From Candidatus Sigynarchaeota archaeon (lineage in GTDB: Archaea > Asgardarchaeota > Lokiarchaeia > Sigynarchaeales > Sigynarchaeaceae): a DNA stretch of 28,732 nt. Position 1 is the stretch's first letter; each line of letters opens with the position of its first letter. Positions 14,766 through 23,054 of the stretch are shown here, in pieces. Made by a program: the position numbers and the translations under genes. Under the pieces are notes generated by a model that worked only from the letters and a program-made list of their open reading frames with translations, did not search any database and was not told the DNA's origin. The stretch is from assembly GCA_030587525.1 (NCBI GenBank), contig JAUQYW010000725.1, positions 1-28,732 of the forward strand. The letters run 5' to 3'.

Positions 14766-16268
14766 ATGTCTGGGAATGCTGACGTTTTCAAAAGTCGCCT
14801 TGCGCAATTAAAAAAAGTGCTCGAACGCGATGGAAAGATGCCCGAAAACTTGTTTTATGCAGCATTGCAGCTCGATGAAACGAAAGAATTGAAAGCTGGT
14901 GTTTCCGAGCTCCTAGACAAGCATCAATTCAAAGTAAAGAAAGGTTACATTTTCCTTGCGAACGAAAACGAGGATCGCCAAGCAGTAGTCAAAGATTTCC
15001 TGAAGGATGCTTTTGAATTTCTCTTGAAAGCCTTCGGGGTCGAAAAAGCGCAGCTCGTTCCAAAAAAATCGCAAGAACAGAAGCCATCAGCTGCGCTGAG
15101 ATTGTTCGAGATGCAAGAGGCTTTCGAGTTGACGATGAAAGACCTGGACAGCATCGACACGAGCACGCCATTGGAAAGCATCGTGCACGTGGCACCAACA
15201 CCGCCTGATTCCAGTGCCGATGAACTCGAACAAAAACCGGCCAATATCACGGCGACCGCGGATGTAGTAAAGAGAGTCCAGGCCTCGGGAGGCACTGAAA
15301 AAGCCCCTTCTATGCCAGAAGAATCCACGAAGAAGCTGAGCCCGCCTGCGATTCCAACCCCGCCTGCCCAGCCATCAAAGATACCCACGAAGGAGGAACA
15401 GATTGCCGTCGCTGCCGGAGAACAAGCCAAGCCTAAATCGGTTCCGAAATTGATTTTAACCGCGCCCAACCTGGTTCCCTCCCCTCCCAAACCGGCCCCT
15501 TCGGCTCCGGCCGCGGTGCCATCCCCGCCAGCGCAAGAAACGAAGATCGTTCCCAAACCGCCTGCGGAAGCAATCACCTACGAATATTATGTTTGCAGTC
15601 GGTGCGGTGCTGAAATCAGCAAAATGGAGATCCGTCAGGCTGGTGTGTATCTGGAATGCCCCCGGTGCATGTTCAACTTTTCCAAGGGAGAAGCGACGAT
15701 TATCCATAAAAAGCCCGCTGAAACCACGAAACAAATTGCTGCAAGTACTGGAGGCGGAATGGCAGAAAAAGATGCTACAACTATACCATTCGACTTGTTT
15801 TCTGACAGCAAACCCGACGAATCGCTTATCCGGCCTAGCGATCTGTTCAAGGATCGCCAAAAAGAAATGAAAAGCCAGCAACAAACGGAAGCGGGTGCAC
15901 AAGAATCAGGCACGATTCGTGTAAAACCAAGAGCGATTACTCCAAGGGATCGTCTTGTGCGTCCCTCCGAATTCTTGGGATTGAAACCGAAGGATGCAAG
16001 TTCCACGCAGATTCAAGCACGAGAATCGACACAAGAAAATCCTACTACATCGCAACCTATTCCCGAACCCAAGAAAGTTGACCGCCTCGTGAAACCTTCT
16101 GATTTACGAGAAGCTGCTCTGGAAAAGAAGGCAACCGAAGGTCAATGTCCAAAGTGCGGTTCCACCAAATTTGCGAAAGTCCAGGACCGAAGTAAAATCA
16201 TAAGCTATAATCCGTTGGTGTTCGGCTACAAGAAGAAATGCATGAACTGCACTTTCGAATTCGGTTGA
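14766..16268 (+). CDS. Proline-rich protein with two zinc ribbons and repeated PSDLF-like motifs
   Basis: In this 500-aa protein residues 1-95 are helical (MSGNADVFKSRLAQLKKVLE). Residues about 120-270 are a Pro/Ala/Ser-rich linker (PAQPSKIPTK, PPKPAPSAPAAVP). A first zinc ribbon with CSRC and CPRC lies at about 276-300. Then short motifs recur: IRPSDLFKDRQ, VRPSEFLGLKP and VKPSDLREAAL. A second ribbon closes the protein (CPKCGSTKF ... CMNCTF). Repeated short linear motifs on a disordered tether suggest a scaffold that binds one partner several times. No family recognised. It stands alone with its own promoter and converges on a methyltransferase gene 49 bp away. Confidence 0.75.
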   Translation: MSGNADVFKSRLAQLKKVLERDGKMPENLFYAALQLDETKELKAGVSELLDKHQFKVKKGYIFLANENEDRQAVVKDFLKDAFEFLLKAFGVEKAQLVPKKSQEQKPSAALRLFEMQEAFELTMKDLDSIDTSTPLESIVHVAPTPPDSSADELEQKPANITATADVVKRVQASGGTEKAPSMPEESTKKLSPPAIPTPPAQPSKIPTKEEQIAVAAGEQAKPKSVPKLILTAPNLVPSPPKPAPSAPAAVPSPPAQETKIVPKPPAEAITYEYYVCSRCGAEISKMEIRQAGVYLECPRCMFNFSKGEATIIHKKPAETTKQIAASTGGGMAEKDATTIPFDLFSDSKPDESLIRPSDLFKDRQKEMKSQQQTEAGAQESGTIRVKPRAITPRDRLVRPSEFLGLKPKDASSTQIQARESTQENPTTSQPIPEPKKVDRLVKPSDLREAALEKKATEGQCPKCGSTKFAKVQDRSKIISYNPLVFGYKKKCMNCTFEFG

Positions 16269-16317
16269 TCCTTCCCGGAGTTAATCCTATTGATGTACGA
16301 TGGAATCAAGTCGTACC

Positions 16318-17109
16318 TTATTCTCCTTCATTGAAACTTGCCACGATGTACAGCATCAATCCAACCGGAACCTTTTTTAGAAAATATTGCTCTAATTTAC
16401 TGAAAAACCGGGCTAACCTCGTTGAAAAGATGGAAATAAATGGGGTCACAAACAAAAATGTTCCACCACTTTCAATCTTGAAGCCTTCATGTTCAAATAA
16501 TTGCTTATATTTTGTGAGCCCCAACCGGGTCACGTGGAGATGCCCCCAGCCTGGCGTTTTTCCCACGACATCCCACGTTCGTTCAATCAGCGTGAACAAG
16601 GGATTGCCGAAATTTGGAGTCGTCAGAAAAACTTTCCCTGAAGTTCCAAGGATCTTCTTGAAGTTCTGGATTGATTTTATCGGATCGGCAAAGTGCTCGA
16701 TAGCATCGATGCATATGATTACATTACACCGGATAGAATCGAACACGGGCTCGTTTTTCGTGATGTCAGCGGTAACAAATCGACCTTCCAGGCCGTATTT
16801 TTTGAAATATTTATTTCCGAATTGCACCATTTTTTCAACAACGTCTATACCAATTATGTTAAAACCTCGTCTTGCAAAAAATGAAGCAGCAATGCCTGGC
16901 CCGCAACCGATGTCGCAAATAACATGTTCTTTTCTTGTTCCCTTTTCGTAGAGCTTCAAGAGATTGTACATCACATAGCTTGTTCTCGATAATCGCCAAA
17001 ATTTCTGGAGTTTATTTTTTCCGAAAAAAGCCCTTAACTCGAACGAAATAATCTTCTCGAAATTTTTGGCAAACTCTTCCATGGTTGTCCATGCCTGGTT
17101 AATGGTCAT
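16318..17109 (-). CDS. Class I SAM-dependent methyltransferase (UbiG/Methyltransf_11-like)
   Basis: The 263-aa Rossmann methyltransferase has motif I DIGCGPG at 66-72, the acidic motif II GIDVVEKM near 88, VTADITKNEP (motif III region), CIDAIEHFADP (motif IV/V) and VFLTTPNFGNPLFTL. Members methylate small molecules, quinones, lipids or sugars. The C-terminal 60 residues (EGFKIESGGTFLFVTPFIS) contain hydrophobic segments that could touch a membrane. This is compatible with a lipid- or polyprenyl-linked substrate, but that is only suggestive. ATG 17109 is used; an internal ATG near 17,082 is also possible. Monocistronic and convergent with the upstream 500-aa gene. Confidence 0.82.
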   Translation of the reverse strand: MTINQAWTTMEEFAKNFEKIISFELRAFFGKNKLQKFWRLSRTSYVMYNLLKLYEKGTRKEHVICDIGCGPGIAASFFARRGFNIIGIDVVEKMVQFGNKYFKKYGLEGRFVTADITKNEPVFDSIRCNVIICIDAIEHFADPIKSIQNFKKILGTSGKVFLTTPNFGNPLFTLIERTWDVVGKTPGWGHLHVTRLGLTKYKQLFEHEGFKIESGGTFLFVTPFISIFSTRLARFFSKLEQYFLKKVPVGLMLYIVASFNEGE

Positions 17110-17209
17110 GCAGCGTGAATAGGCTGGTTTTTTCGGGATATTTTGCAGCTAATAGGATAAAGAGCGGGTGAATTGTTTTCTCATTTAGGTCCGGTCATAT
17201 AAATGCTTT

Positions 17210-17917
17210 TTAGCATTTATCCTTGTTTTCGATAACCTTTCTGAAAAGGAGTATTTGATTCTCGATCAATGCATATGCATCCAATGCCTCTGCGCGATTG
17301 ACGATTAGAATCGTGTCCTTGTAGCAAGAAATGGATTGCGTCACATTGATGTTTTTATAAGCTAGAAGGCCATGAAGATAGGACACCACGCCTGGAACTT
17401 CCACGATTTCTTCGGGACTGATCAAGATGATGCCCGATTGGTTCTTGATGGACTGGATCACGCTTTTCGCGGTGAACAGCGCAAGCATCCGTCCTTCGAG
17501 GGATTGATCGGCGATGATCGTGAAGGTGTTATTCCCTTGTATCAAGTGGAAAAATCGTGCATTCTTTACAAGGTTGAACACGTCTTCCCTGCACCGGAGC
17601 AAGGCTTCCTCGCTGATCGTGAACACGACGAGATCATTTTTCAGCTCCAGAACGGTTTTTGCCAGGATCTTCGATATTTTTTCTTCGAGGAGGTCCTTTT
17701 CCTTTTTCAAGTCATCGGCATAGCGTATCAGCGCTGTTTGTATGGAATCCAAAGAGATCGGTTCCGAATCCTTTTTTTGGAGAAGAACCTTCACGTCATC
17801 ATAGATGTTCTCGGCCAGCGCCTTGTAATTGATGACGTTCTGCTTCAAGGCGTCGATCATCGAGGGTCGCGTCCATATGACTCGTCTAGTTGCCTCGGCA
17901 ATTGACAATTTCTCCAT
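17210..17917 (-). CDS. ACT-domain-containing regulatory-type protein
   Basis: A 235-aa protein with a helical N-terminal half (LSIAEATRRVIWTRPSMIDA, then DDLKKEKDLLEEKISKIL). Its C-terminal half has a tandem beta-alpha-beta pattern typical of ACT domains (DLVVFTISEEALLRCREDVF; SPEEIVEVPGVVSYLHGLLA; INVTQSISCYKDTILIVNRA). Similar ACT arrangements occur in aspartokinases, where amino acids bind; here no kinase domain is present. It is probably a ligand-sensing stand-alone regulator, known in many archaea with no defined role. It is transcribed divergently from argS across a 158-bp intergenic region. Confidence 0.65.
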   Translation of the reverse strand: MEKLSIAEATRRVIWTRPSMIDALKQNVINYKALAENIYDDVKVLLQKKDSEPISLDSIQTALIRYADDLKKEKDLLEEKISKILAKTVLELKNDLVVFTISEEALLRCREDVFNLVKNARFFHLIQGNNTFTIIADQSLEGRMLALFTAKSVIQSIKNQSGIILISPEEIVEVPGVVSYLHGLLAYKNINVTQSISCYKDTILIVNRAEALDAYALIENQILLFRKVIENKDKC

Positions 17918-18075
17918 GCTTATCCCGGCGTCAATGGATAAGGAGAACCTTGTCTCGAAAACTAATAAAATTTATTGTCGATAGTGCTTTGTTGCTTTGA
18001 ACATGTTAGATCTGGTTTCCATCCCAACATCTCAACTTTTTTTTCTGATCCGAGATTTATATTCTATGAGCGACC
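17918..18075. promoter_or_regulatory. Divergent promoter region, ACT gene / argS
   Basis: The A/T-rich stretch AATAAAATTTATT near 17,964-17,977 could serve as the TATA element of the minus-strand ACT gene. TTTATATT at 18056-18063 lies only 12 bp from the argS ATG, too close for a standard TATA-to-start distance if that ATG is used. The argS promoter or start therefore remains unsettled. A T8 tract at 18037-18044 lies between them. Confidence 0.35.
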
Positions 18076-20034
18076 ATGGCAGCAAATGTTGGCCTCGACG
18101 ACCCTATCAAGCACGTTCAAGATTCCATCTCCCAGTCCTTGCAGAATGCCTTGAAAGCCCTCGGGATTAGTTATGGGGAGATCACGTTCGAGATCCCGCC
18201 AGATCCAAAATTCGGTAACTTTTCAACGCCCTTGTGCATGGGCCTCGCTAGAACCTTGAAAAAAAATCCACGACAAATTGCGACCGATGTAAAAGGCCAG
18301 CTCGATAAGATAAAAATGGACCTGGTGTCGAAGGTGGAGATCGCGGGCGCCGGGTATTTGAATTTTTACTTGAATTGGGAACAGTTTATCCGGATTGTTC
18401 ACGAACTAATTGTAACCCAGGGTGACAACTATGGCCACGTGAACTTGGGGAAGGGTAAAAAGGTAGTCGTCGAGCACACGAGCGTCAACCCGAACAAGCC
18501 CATTCATCTTGGAACTGCACGGTGCGCGGTGCTCGGGGATTTAACGGGCCGGTTGCTCAAGATGGCTGGATATAACATCGAGATTGAAAATTACATCGAT
18601 GATCTTGGTCGCCAGGTCGCCGTGATGTTGCACGGGTATCAGCACTACAAGGACGCGGTCGAAAAAAAGCCCGGGGATAAGGATGATTATTATCTCGGCC
18701 TCGTGTACGTGAAAGGTTCCGAAGACACGGATGAAAAGGAAGGCGGCGAGGAACTTGTTCGCGATCTCTTGCATAAAATGGAGGATCCGGCAACTGCAGA
18801 AAACAAGCTCGCAAAGGAGCTCGTCAACAAGGCGCTGAAAGGCCAACTCGAGACTATGTGGCACATGAACATCTTCTACGACGTTTTGATATGGGAACGG
18901 CACATCATCGCGTCGGGTTTGTTCGCGCAAGCGATTGAGCTCATGCAGAAGAAAAACCCGAAAAGTTGCTACAAGATTCTTGATGGTCCGGATAAGGACT
19001 GCATCGTGCTGGACATGTCCAGTTTTGGTGACAAGTATATGCAAGATAAAAAGCCATACAAGATCATCGTGCGGTCCAACGGGGTTTCAACTTACACGGG
19101 AAAAGACATCGCATTCCAGATGTGGAAGTTCGGGGAGGCGAGTGGCTATTTCAAGTACCTTCCTTTCACGACGCAACCGAATGGCCAGGTGCTGTACACC
19201 ACGGAAATCGAGAATGTCCAGGAACGAAAGAAGAAAAAAGGAGCCGGCAAGGAATTTGGGAAGGCCGACCGGGTCATCAACGTGATCGGGTACGAGCAGA
19301 AATTTCCGCAAGAGGTCGTGAAAGCATCCTTGAAAGTGCTCGGCTTCGAGAATCACTACGAAAATTCGCATCATCTCTCGTTCAAGCATGTATGGCTTCC
19401 CGATCAGAAATTTTCGGGGCGGAAAGGCACGTGGGTCGGCTTCCATGCGGATGCCGCGATCGAAAAAGCAATCGAGAAAGCTTTAAACATCATCAAGCAG
19501 CAAAATCCGGACATGGCACCCGCCGAGCAAGAAAGTATCGCGAAAATCATCGGCACCGGCGCGATCAAGTTCTACATCGCGAAATTCGATACAGAAAAGG
19601 ATATCACGATCATATGGGAGGATCTGCTCAATTTCGAGGGCGATGCTTGCCCGTACGTTCAATACTCGTGCGTGCGCGCGCAAAGCATCCTGAACAAAGC
19701 AAAGGAAGCCGGTATCGAGATCCCGAATGAAAAAACCGTGCTCGACACGAGCGCGATCAACACGCCGGAAGCGGCGGCCTTGTTCTTCGCCCTCGCTCAG
19801 CTTCCGAACAAGGTCGCCATGATTTCCGCGACACTTGCTCTCAATCAAATTCCTCAATATGGCCTCGACATTGCAGATAAATTTAACAAGTTTTACCACG
19901 AATGCCCAATTTTGCGTGCGGATGTTCCAGATAGAACGCGAACTGCCCGATTACTCTTGGTCCAAGATGCAATACGAGTCCTCAAGCAGGTCTTGTTGAA
20001 CTTGATGGGCATCGAAATTCCCGCAAGAATGTAA
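18076..20034 (+). CDS. argS: Arginyl-tRNA synthetase
   Basis: The 652-aa class I synthetase charges tRNA-Arg with arginine using ATP. The N-terminal Arg-tRNA synthetase domain spans about 1-115 (FEIPPDPKFGNFSTPLC, GAGYLNFYL). The HIGH-type signature NPNKPIHLGTARC sits near residue 140, followed by IENYIDDLGRQVA. The KMSKS-equivalent is FSGRKGTWVG near residue 446, a known divergence of archaeal ArgRS. The C-terminal anticodon-binding DALR domain holds YVQYSCVRAQSILNKA and ends RLLLVQDAIRVLKQVLLN. Length is slightly above the usual 560-640. It includes a charged insertion (KGSEDTDEKEGGEELVRD) in the catalytic domain. It is followed by a T-rich tract and a convergent membrane-protein gene. Confidence 0.97.
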   Translation: MAANVGLDDPIKHVQDSISQSLQNALKALGISYGEITFEIPPDPKFGNFSTPLCMGLARTLKKNPRQIATDVKGQLDKIKMDLVSKVEIAGAGYLNFYLNWEQFIRIVHELIVTQGDNYGHVNLGKGKKVVVEHTSVNPNKPIHLGTARCAVLGDLTGRLLKMAGYNIEIENYIDDLGRQVAVMLHGYQHYKDAVEKKPGDKDDYYLGLVYVKGSEDTDEKEGGEELVRDLLHKMEDPATAENKLAKELVNKALKGQLETMWHMNIFYDVLIWERHIIASGLFAQAIELMQKKNPKSCYKILDGPDKDCIVLDMSSFGDKYMQDKKPYKIIVRSNGVSTYTGKDIAFQMWKFGEASGYFKYLPFTTQPNGQVLYTTEIENVQERKKKKGAGKEFGKADRVINVIGYEQKFPQEVVKASLKVLGFENHYENSHHLSFKHVWLPDQKFSGRKGTWVGFHADAAIEKAIEKALNIIKQQNPDMAPAEQESIAKIIGTGAIKFYIAKFDTEKDITIIWEDLLNFEGDACPYVQYSCVRAQSILNKAKEAGIEIPNEKTVLDTSAINTPEAAALFFALAQLPNKVAMISATLALNQIPQYGLDIADKFNKFYHECPILRADVPDRTRTARLLLVQDAIRVLKQVLLNLMGIEIPARM

Positions 20035-20124
20035 TCGTGGAAACGGATACGTTATTCTCTTACTTGTTTTTTTAGATGCAGTCGAAAATGTGTACAAAGG
20101 GAAAAAAAGGCGCCAAGGACGGGC

Positions 20125-20688
20125 TCATTTCGCCTGCTGACGAGCTCTTCTTTCATTGCGACTTCGCTTGACCAGGATTATTGTCAATATCACGACTATA
20201 GACCCTAGCATGCCCGCAAGCGCAATAACTTTCATAATAACATCTGGATATACCACATCCCTGTAATATTCGCCGTAGGAATAATTTACTATCGGATATG
20301 AACAGTTGAATTGATATCCAACGGATGCGTTGGCGCTGTCATTTATGAAAAAGATCGTTAGATATAGAGGAAATTCATTGGTTTGATTGAATGCAAGTGT
20401 TGCATTTTGGGTGCTGTTGATGACTGCTGTTACCTCGGCAACCGTATCACCAAAATTTGCTGCGATGCCGAGCGTGAGGGCAACACCAAGAATGGTTGGA
20501 TTTGTTAAATTCGTTGCGTTTACTTGAAGATTCAATGTATTTTGCGATGGGACAGTAATTTTATACCAAATCGGTGCAGCGGGAGAAACGTTCCCCGTCA
20601 TCAGCACGCCGGCACACCCTTGCGGGAAGCACAAGAATCCGATTACCACGAGTGGAATGAGGCTCGTGATATACTTGGAAGACTTCAT
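20125..20688 (-). CDS. Secreted/anchored membrane protein, unknown function
   Basis: The 187-aa protein has an N-terminal signal sequence (ITSLIPLVVIGFLCFPQGCA) with a possible lipobox-like cysteine. A roughly 120-residue extracellular part is rich in Asn/Thr (many NxS/T sites: NATNLTN, NSTQNAT, NDSANAS, NYS). One C-terminal transmembrane helix (VIALAGMLGSIVVILTIILV) precedes a positive tail (KRSRNERRARQQ). This is a type I topology with a small beta-rich ectodomain. Glycosylation sites fit an archaeal surface protein. It is convergent with argS and divergent from the transporter unit. No family recognised. Confidence 0.65.
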   Translation of the reverse strand: MKSSKYITSLIPLVVIGFLCFPQGCAGVLMTGNVSPAAPIWYKITVPSQNTLNLQVNATNLTNPTILGVALTLGIAANFGDTVAEVTAVINSTQNATLAFNQTNEFPLYLTIFFINDSANASVGYQFNCSYPIVNYSYGEYYRDVVYPDVIMKVIALAGMLGSIVVILTIILVKRSRNERRARQQAK

Positions 20689-20819
20689 AGATAGTGAAAA
20701 TTATTTTCTATTTGATAAATTTATCCTTTTTCTTCATGGAACTCGACAAATATCTGCTATCGAGGGAATGCTTTGATTCGGGGTTTCGTGATCATGCATT
20801 CAAAATGCCCATTTGAGTG

Positions 20820-20898
20820 GGAAATTTTATAAATGTGCTTATCAAGCATATAAATAACGTGTTTGTAATACCGTTCAAAAAGGAATAGGTGAAGACTA
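20820..20898 (+). promoter_or_regulatory. Promoter and ribosome site of the transporter unit
   Basis: CATATAAATA (20848-20857) is a good archaeal TATA box; initiation would fall near 20,880. AGGTGA (20887-20892) then sits 6 bp before GTG 20899. A small hairpin GCTT-ATC-AAGC overlaps the TATA upstream edge and could be an operator. A second TATA-like TTTTATAAA lies at 20825-20833. Confidence 0.45.
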
Positions 20899-21165
20899 GT
20901 GTTATCAAATGAATCAAGGAACAAATACATGAATTTGTTGATTGGGATAACCATCGGGATGATGATCGGATTCGTCATTGGCATGTTTCTCAGCGGGCAC
21001 GCTGCATCCGATCCAATTTCCGGACTTCCCCGGATCGAAGTCTTTTCCACGACTATGACAGGATGCATCATCACGATAGTTATCGTTTTGCTTTACCTGT
21101 ATCTCGCCGAATGGAGCACGCATGGTAAAGTTCGGGAAGAAAAAGCAAAAACAGAGGAGGTATGA
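20899..21165 (+). CDS. Small two-helix membrane protein next to SLC5 symporter
   Basis: An 88-aa protein with two transmembrane helices (LLIGITIGMMIGFVIGMFLS; TGCIITIVIVLLYLYLAEW), a short loop (HAASDPISGLPRIEVFS) and a charged tail (HGKVREEKAKTEE). GTG 20899 has a strong ribosome site; ATG 20929 is the alternative. The neighbouring gene follows within 10 bp, so the two form an operon. Small two-helix partners of SLC5 symporters are known (DUF4212 and YhdT/DUF997 types). This one resembles them in size and position, not clearly in sequence. It may aid stability or function of the symporter. Confidence 0.6.
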   Translation: MLSNESRNKYMNLLIGITIGMMIGFVIGMFLSGHAASDPISGLPRIEVFSTTMTGCIITIVIVLLYLYLAEWSTHGKVREEKAKTEEV

Positions 21166-21172
21166 TGAAAAT

Positions 21173-22885
21173 ATGGCATTCACAGCAGCTGATACGATAG
21201 TATTCTGGATCACGTTTGCAGCATACCTCGCTATGCTGGCCCTTATCGGTGTCTACAGCAAGAAGAAGACGAAGTCGATCCAGGACTTCATGGTGGCAAA
21301 CAGGAGCATCGGCGCGGTGCTCACTGGGCTGTCCTATGGTGCGACCTATTTCTCGGCGGTGCTCTTTATTGGCTGCCCCGGCCTGACATGGATGACTGGT
21401 TCCCAGTGGATGCTCGTCACGCTCATGAACTTGTCCTTTGGAACATTCGCTGCGTTCGTTCTACTTGGAAACCGCACCCGGAGACTGTCGATGCATCTCG
21501 GAGCGCTGACGATGCCGGAAATGCTTGCGAAACGGTATCAAGACGACAAGCTACTCCGGCCGACAGCGGGTATCGTTCTTGCAGTTTTTCAAACGATCTA
21601 CCTGGTGTCAATCTTCACGGGTCTTTCCCTCTTGCTCCAGATCATGTTCCCGGGAACTGGTAAAGGTGCGTACTACATCGCATGTATCTTGTGCGGTGTC
21701 ATAACGGCAATCTACTTGATCATCGGCGGATCGCACAGCGCCATCCTCTCCGACCTGATTGAAAGCATGATGATGCTATTCGCCATGCTGACGATCGTCC
21801 TTGCTGGCGTGGCGGCAGCCGGCGGCCTTGGGGGATTGAACGCCAATATATACACCGACATCGCATTAGGTCCCGACACCATTTTCCAATCGAACCCGGA
21901 CGCGTGGTTCCTCTTCCCCAACGCCGTTAGCATGAGCATGATCGGGATGGGGCTGGTAACCACGTTTGGAACTTGGGGTTCGCCCCAGATGAGCACGCGA
22001 TTCTTTGCTGCTAAGAACCGGCGTTCCATTCGCTACGGCATGATAATCGCGTGCTTGTGGGTCTTTGCCGTGTCGTTTTGCTCGTGGTTTGCAGGCTACG
22101 TCGGACGGGGTCAAGCGATTGTTGGTGGTTCAACACTAAGCCTGAGGACGTTTGCGACAACCCTGAATGGCGGCACGTTACCTGCCAACTGGTACGAATA
22201 CACGATGCCATGGTTGCTCTCCGAAGCGAACATCATTCCCTTGTGGATGGCAGCATTGTTCTTGGCAGGAACGACAGCAGCATCGTTGACCACCGGCGAG
22301 AAACTGATCCTGGTGGCAGGCAGTGCCATTGCACGGGACTTCTACCAGCAAGGCATCGCCGCCAAGAAGAACATCAGCGATGAAAAAACGTTGAAGATCA
22401 CCCGCATCAGCATACTAGCCATCGTCGGGATAGCGGTTCTCATGGCGATTTTCCCACCCGCGATGGTGCTGGACCTTTGCATGTTTTCATGGGCATCCCT
22501 CAACGCGTTCACCTTGGTACCACTCATCGCTGGGCTCTACTGGAAGGGAGGGACGAAACGTGCGGCCTTGATCTCTGGCCTCATCGCGCTGGGAGTTGCG
22601 ATCACCTGGTTCATGATGTTCAACCCGAAATGGACAACGTACGGGTTACCGTTCATCGCGTACAAACCTTCGACGGTTATCTATCCAGGCCAGCCTGTCC
22701 AGATCCCCATACTCATAACACCATGGTTTTCCGCAAAACCGGGCGATATCCACGAGTTCATCGTGTCGCAACTAGTGGCGATCCCCGCGTTCTTCATTAT
22801 CAGCAAAATTGATAAGAAAGGAAAGCCAGATCGGGCATTCTTGGACGGTATCTTCAAGTTCATGACGGCAAACGTGGAAGAGTAA
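21173..22885 (+). CDS. Sodium:solute symporter, SLC5/SSS family
   Basis: The 570-aa protein has about 13 transmembrane helices. It opens with the typical first helix (TIVFWITFAAYLAMLALIGV), then YSKKKTKSIQDFMVANRSIG and GLSYGATYFSAVLFIGCPG, the region that lines the sodium and substrate site. Later hallmarks are AIYLIIGGSHSAILSDLIES and the TTAASLTTGEKLILVAGSAI segment. The family couples sodium entry to uptake of sugars, amino acids, vitamins, acetate or osmolytes. The substrate cannot be read from sequence. ATG 21173 is used; GAGGAGG at 21154-21160 lies 12 bp upstream. A T-rich terminator follows. Confidence 0.9.
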   Translation: MAFTAADTIVFWITFAAYLAMLALIGVYSKKKTKSIQDFMVANRSIGAVLTGLSYGATYFSAVLFIGCPGLTWMTGSQWMLVTLMNLSFGTFAAFVLLGNRTRRLSMHLGALTMPEMLAKRYQDDKLLRPTAGIVLAVFQTIYLVSIFTGLSLLLQIMFPGTGKGAYYIACILCGVITAIYLIIGGSHSAILSDLIESMMMLFAMLTIVLAGVAAAGGLGGLNANIYTDIALGPDTIFQSNPDAWFLFPNAVSMSMIGMGLVTTFGTWGSPQMSTRFFAAKNRRSIRYGMIIACLWVFAVSFCSWFAGYVGRGQAIVGGSTLSLRTFATTLNGGTLPANWYEYTMPWLLSEANIIPLWMAALFLAGTTAASLTTGEKLILVAGSAIARDFYQQGIAAKKNISDEKTLKITRISILAIVGIAVLMAIFPPAMVLDLCMFSWASLNAFTLVPLIAGLYWKGGTKRAALISGLIALGVAITWFMMFNPKWTTYGLPFIAYKPSTVIYPGQPVQIPILITPWFSAKPGDIHEFIVSQLVAIPAFFIISKIDKKGKPDRAFLDGIFKFMTANVEE

Positions 22886-22887
22886 AT

Positions 22888-22922
22888 ATTTTCATTTTTT
22901 TATTTCTAATTTCTCATTTTGC
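22888..22922 (+). terminator. T-rich terminator after the symporter gene
   Basis: ATTTTCATTTTTTTATTTCT and more T-rich sequence follow the symporter stop codon, an archaeal-type oligo-T terminator. The transposon left end begins a few bases downstream, so the insertion sits in a transcription-free gap. Confidence 0.5.
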
Positions 22923-22935
22923 TGTTAGCAATTAT

Positions 22936-22980
22936 CTAATTTGTCACGTTTTCAGCCATGTAAAATGTCACACGTGACAT
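22936..22980. repeat. Transposon left-end binding sites
   Basis: Two copies of the GTGACA-type motif in inverted orientation relative to the right end, followed by the perfect palindrome ATGTCAC-AC-GTGACAT (22965-22980). Candidate transposase-binding sites. Confidence 0.5.
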
Positions 22981-23054
22981 GGAAATCACGCAAAAGGGAA
23001 AGAAGTGTTCCCTATCGAGATCAAAAAAAGTATAAAAAGGAAACAGAGTATCTT

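Noticed and set aside
14945..15577. 210-codon minus-strand Gly/Ala/Ser-rich frame
   Set aside because: Reverse complement of the Pro/Ala-rich linker of the 500-aa protein; repetitive composition explains it.
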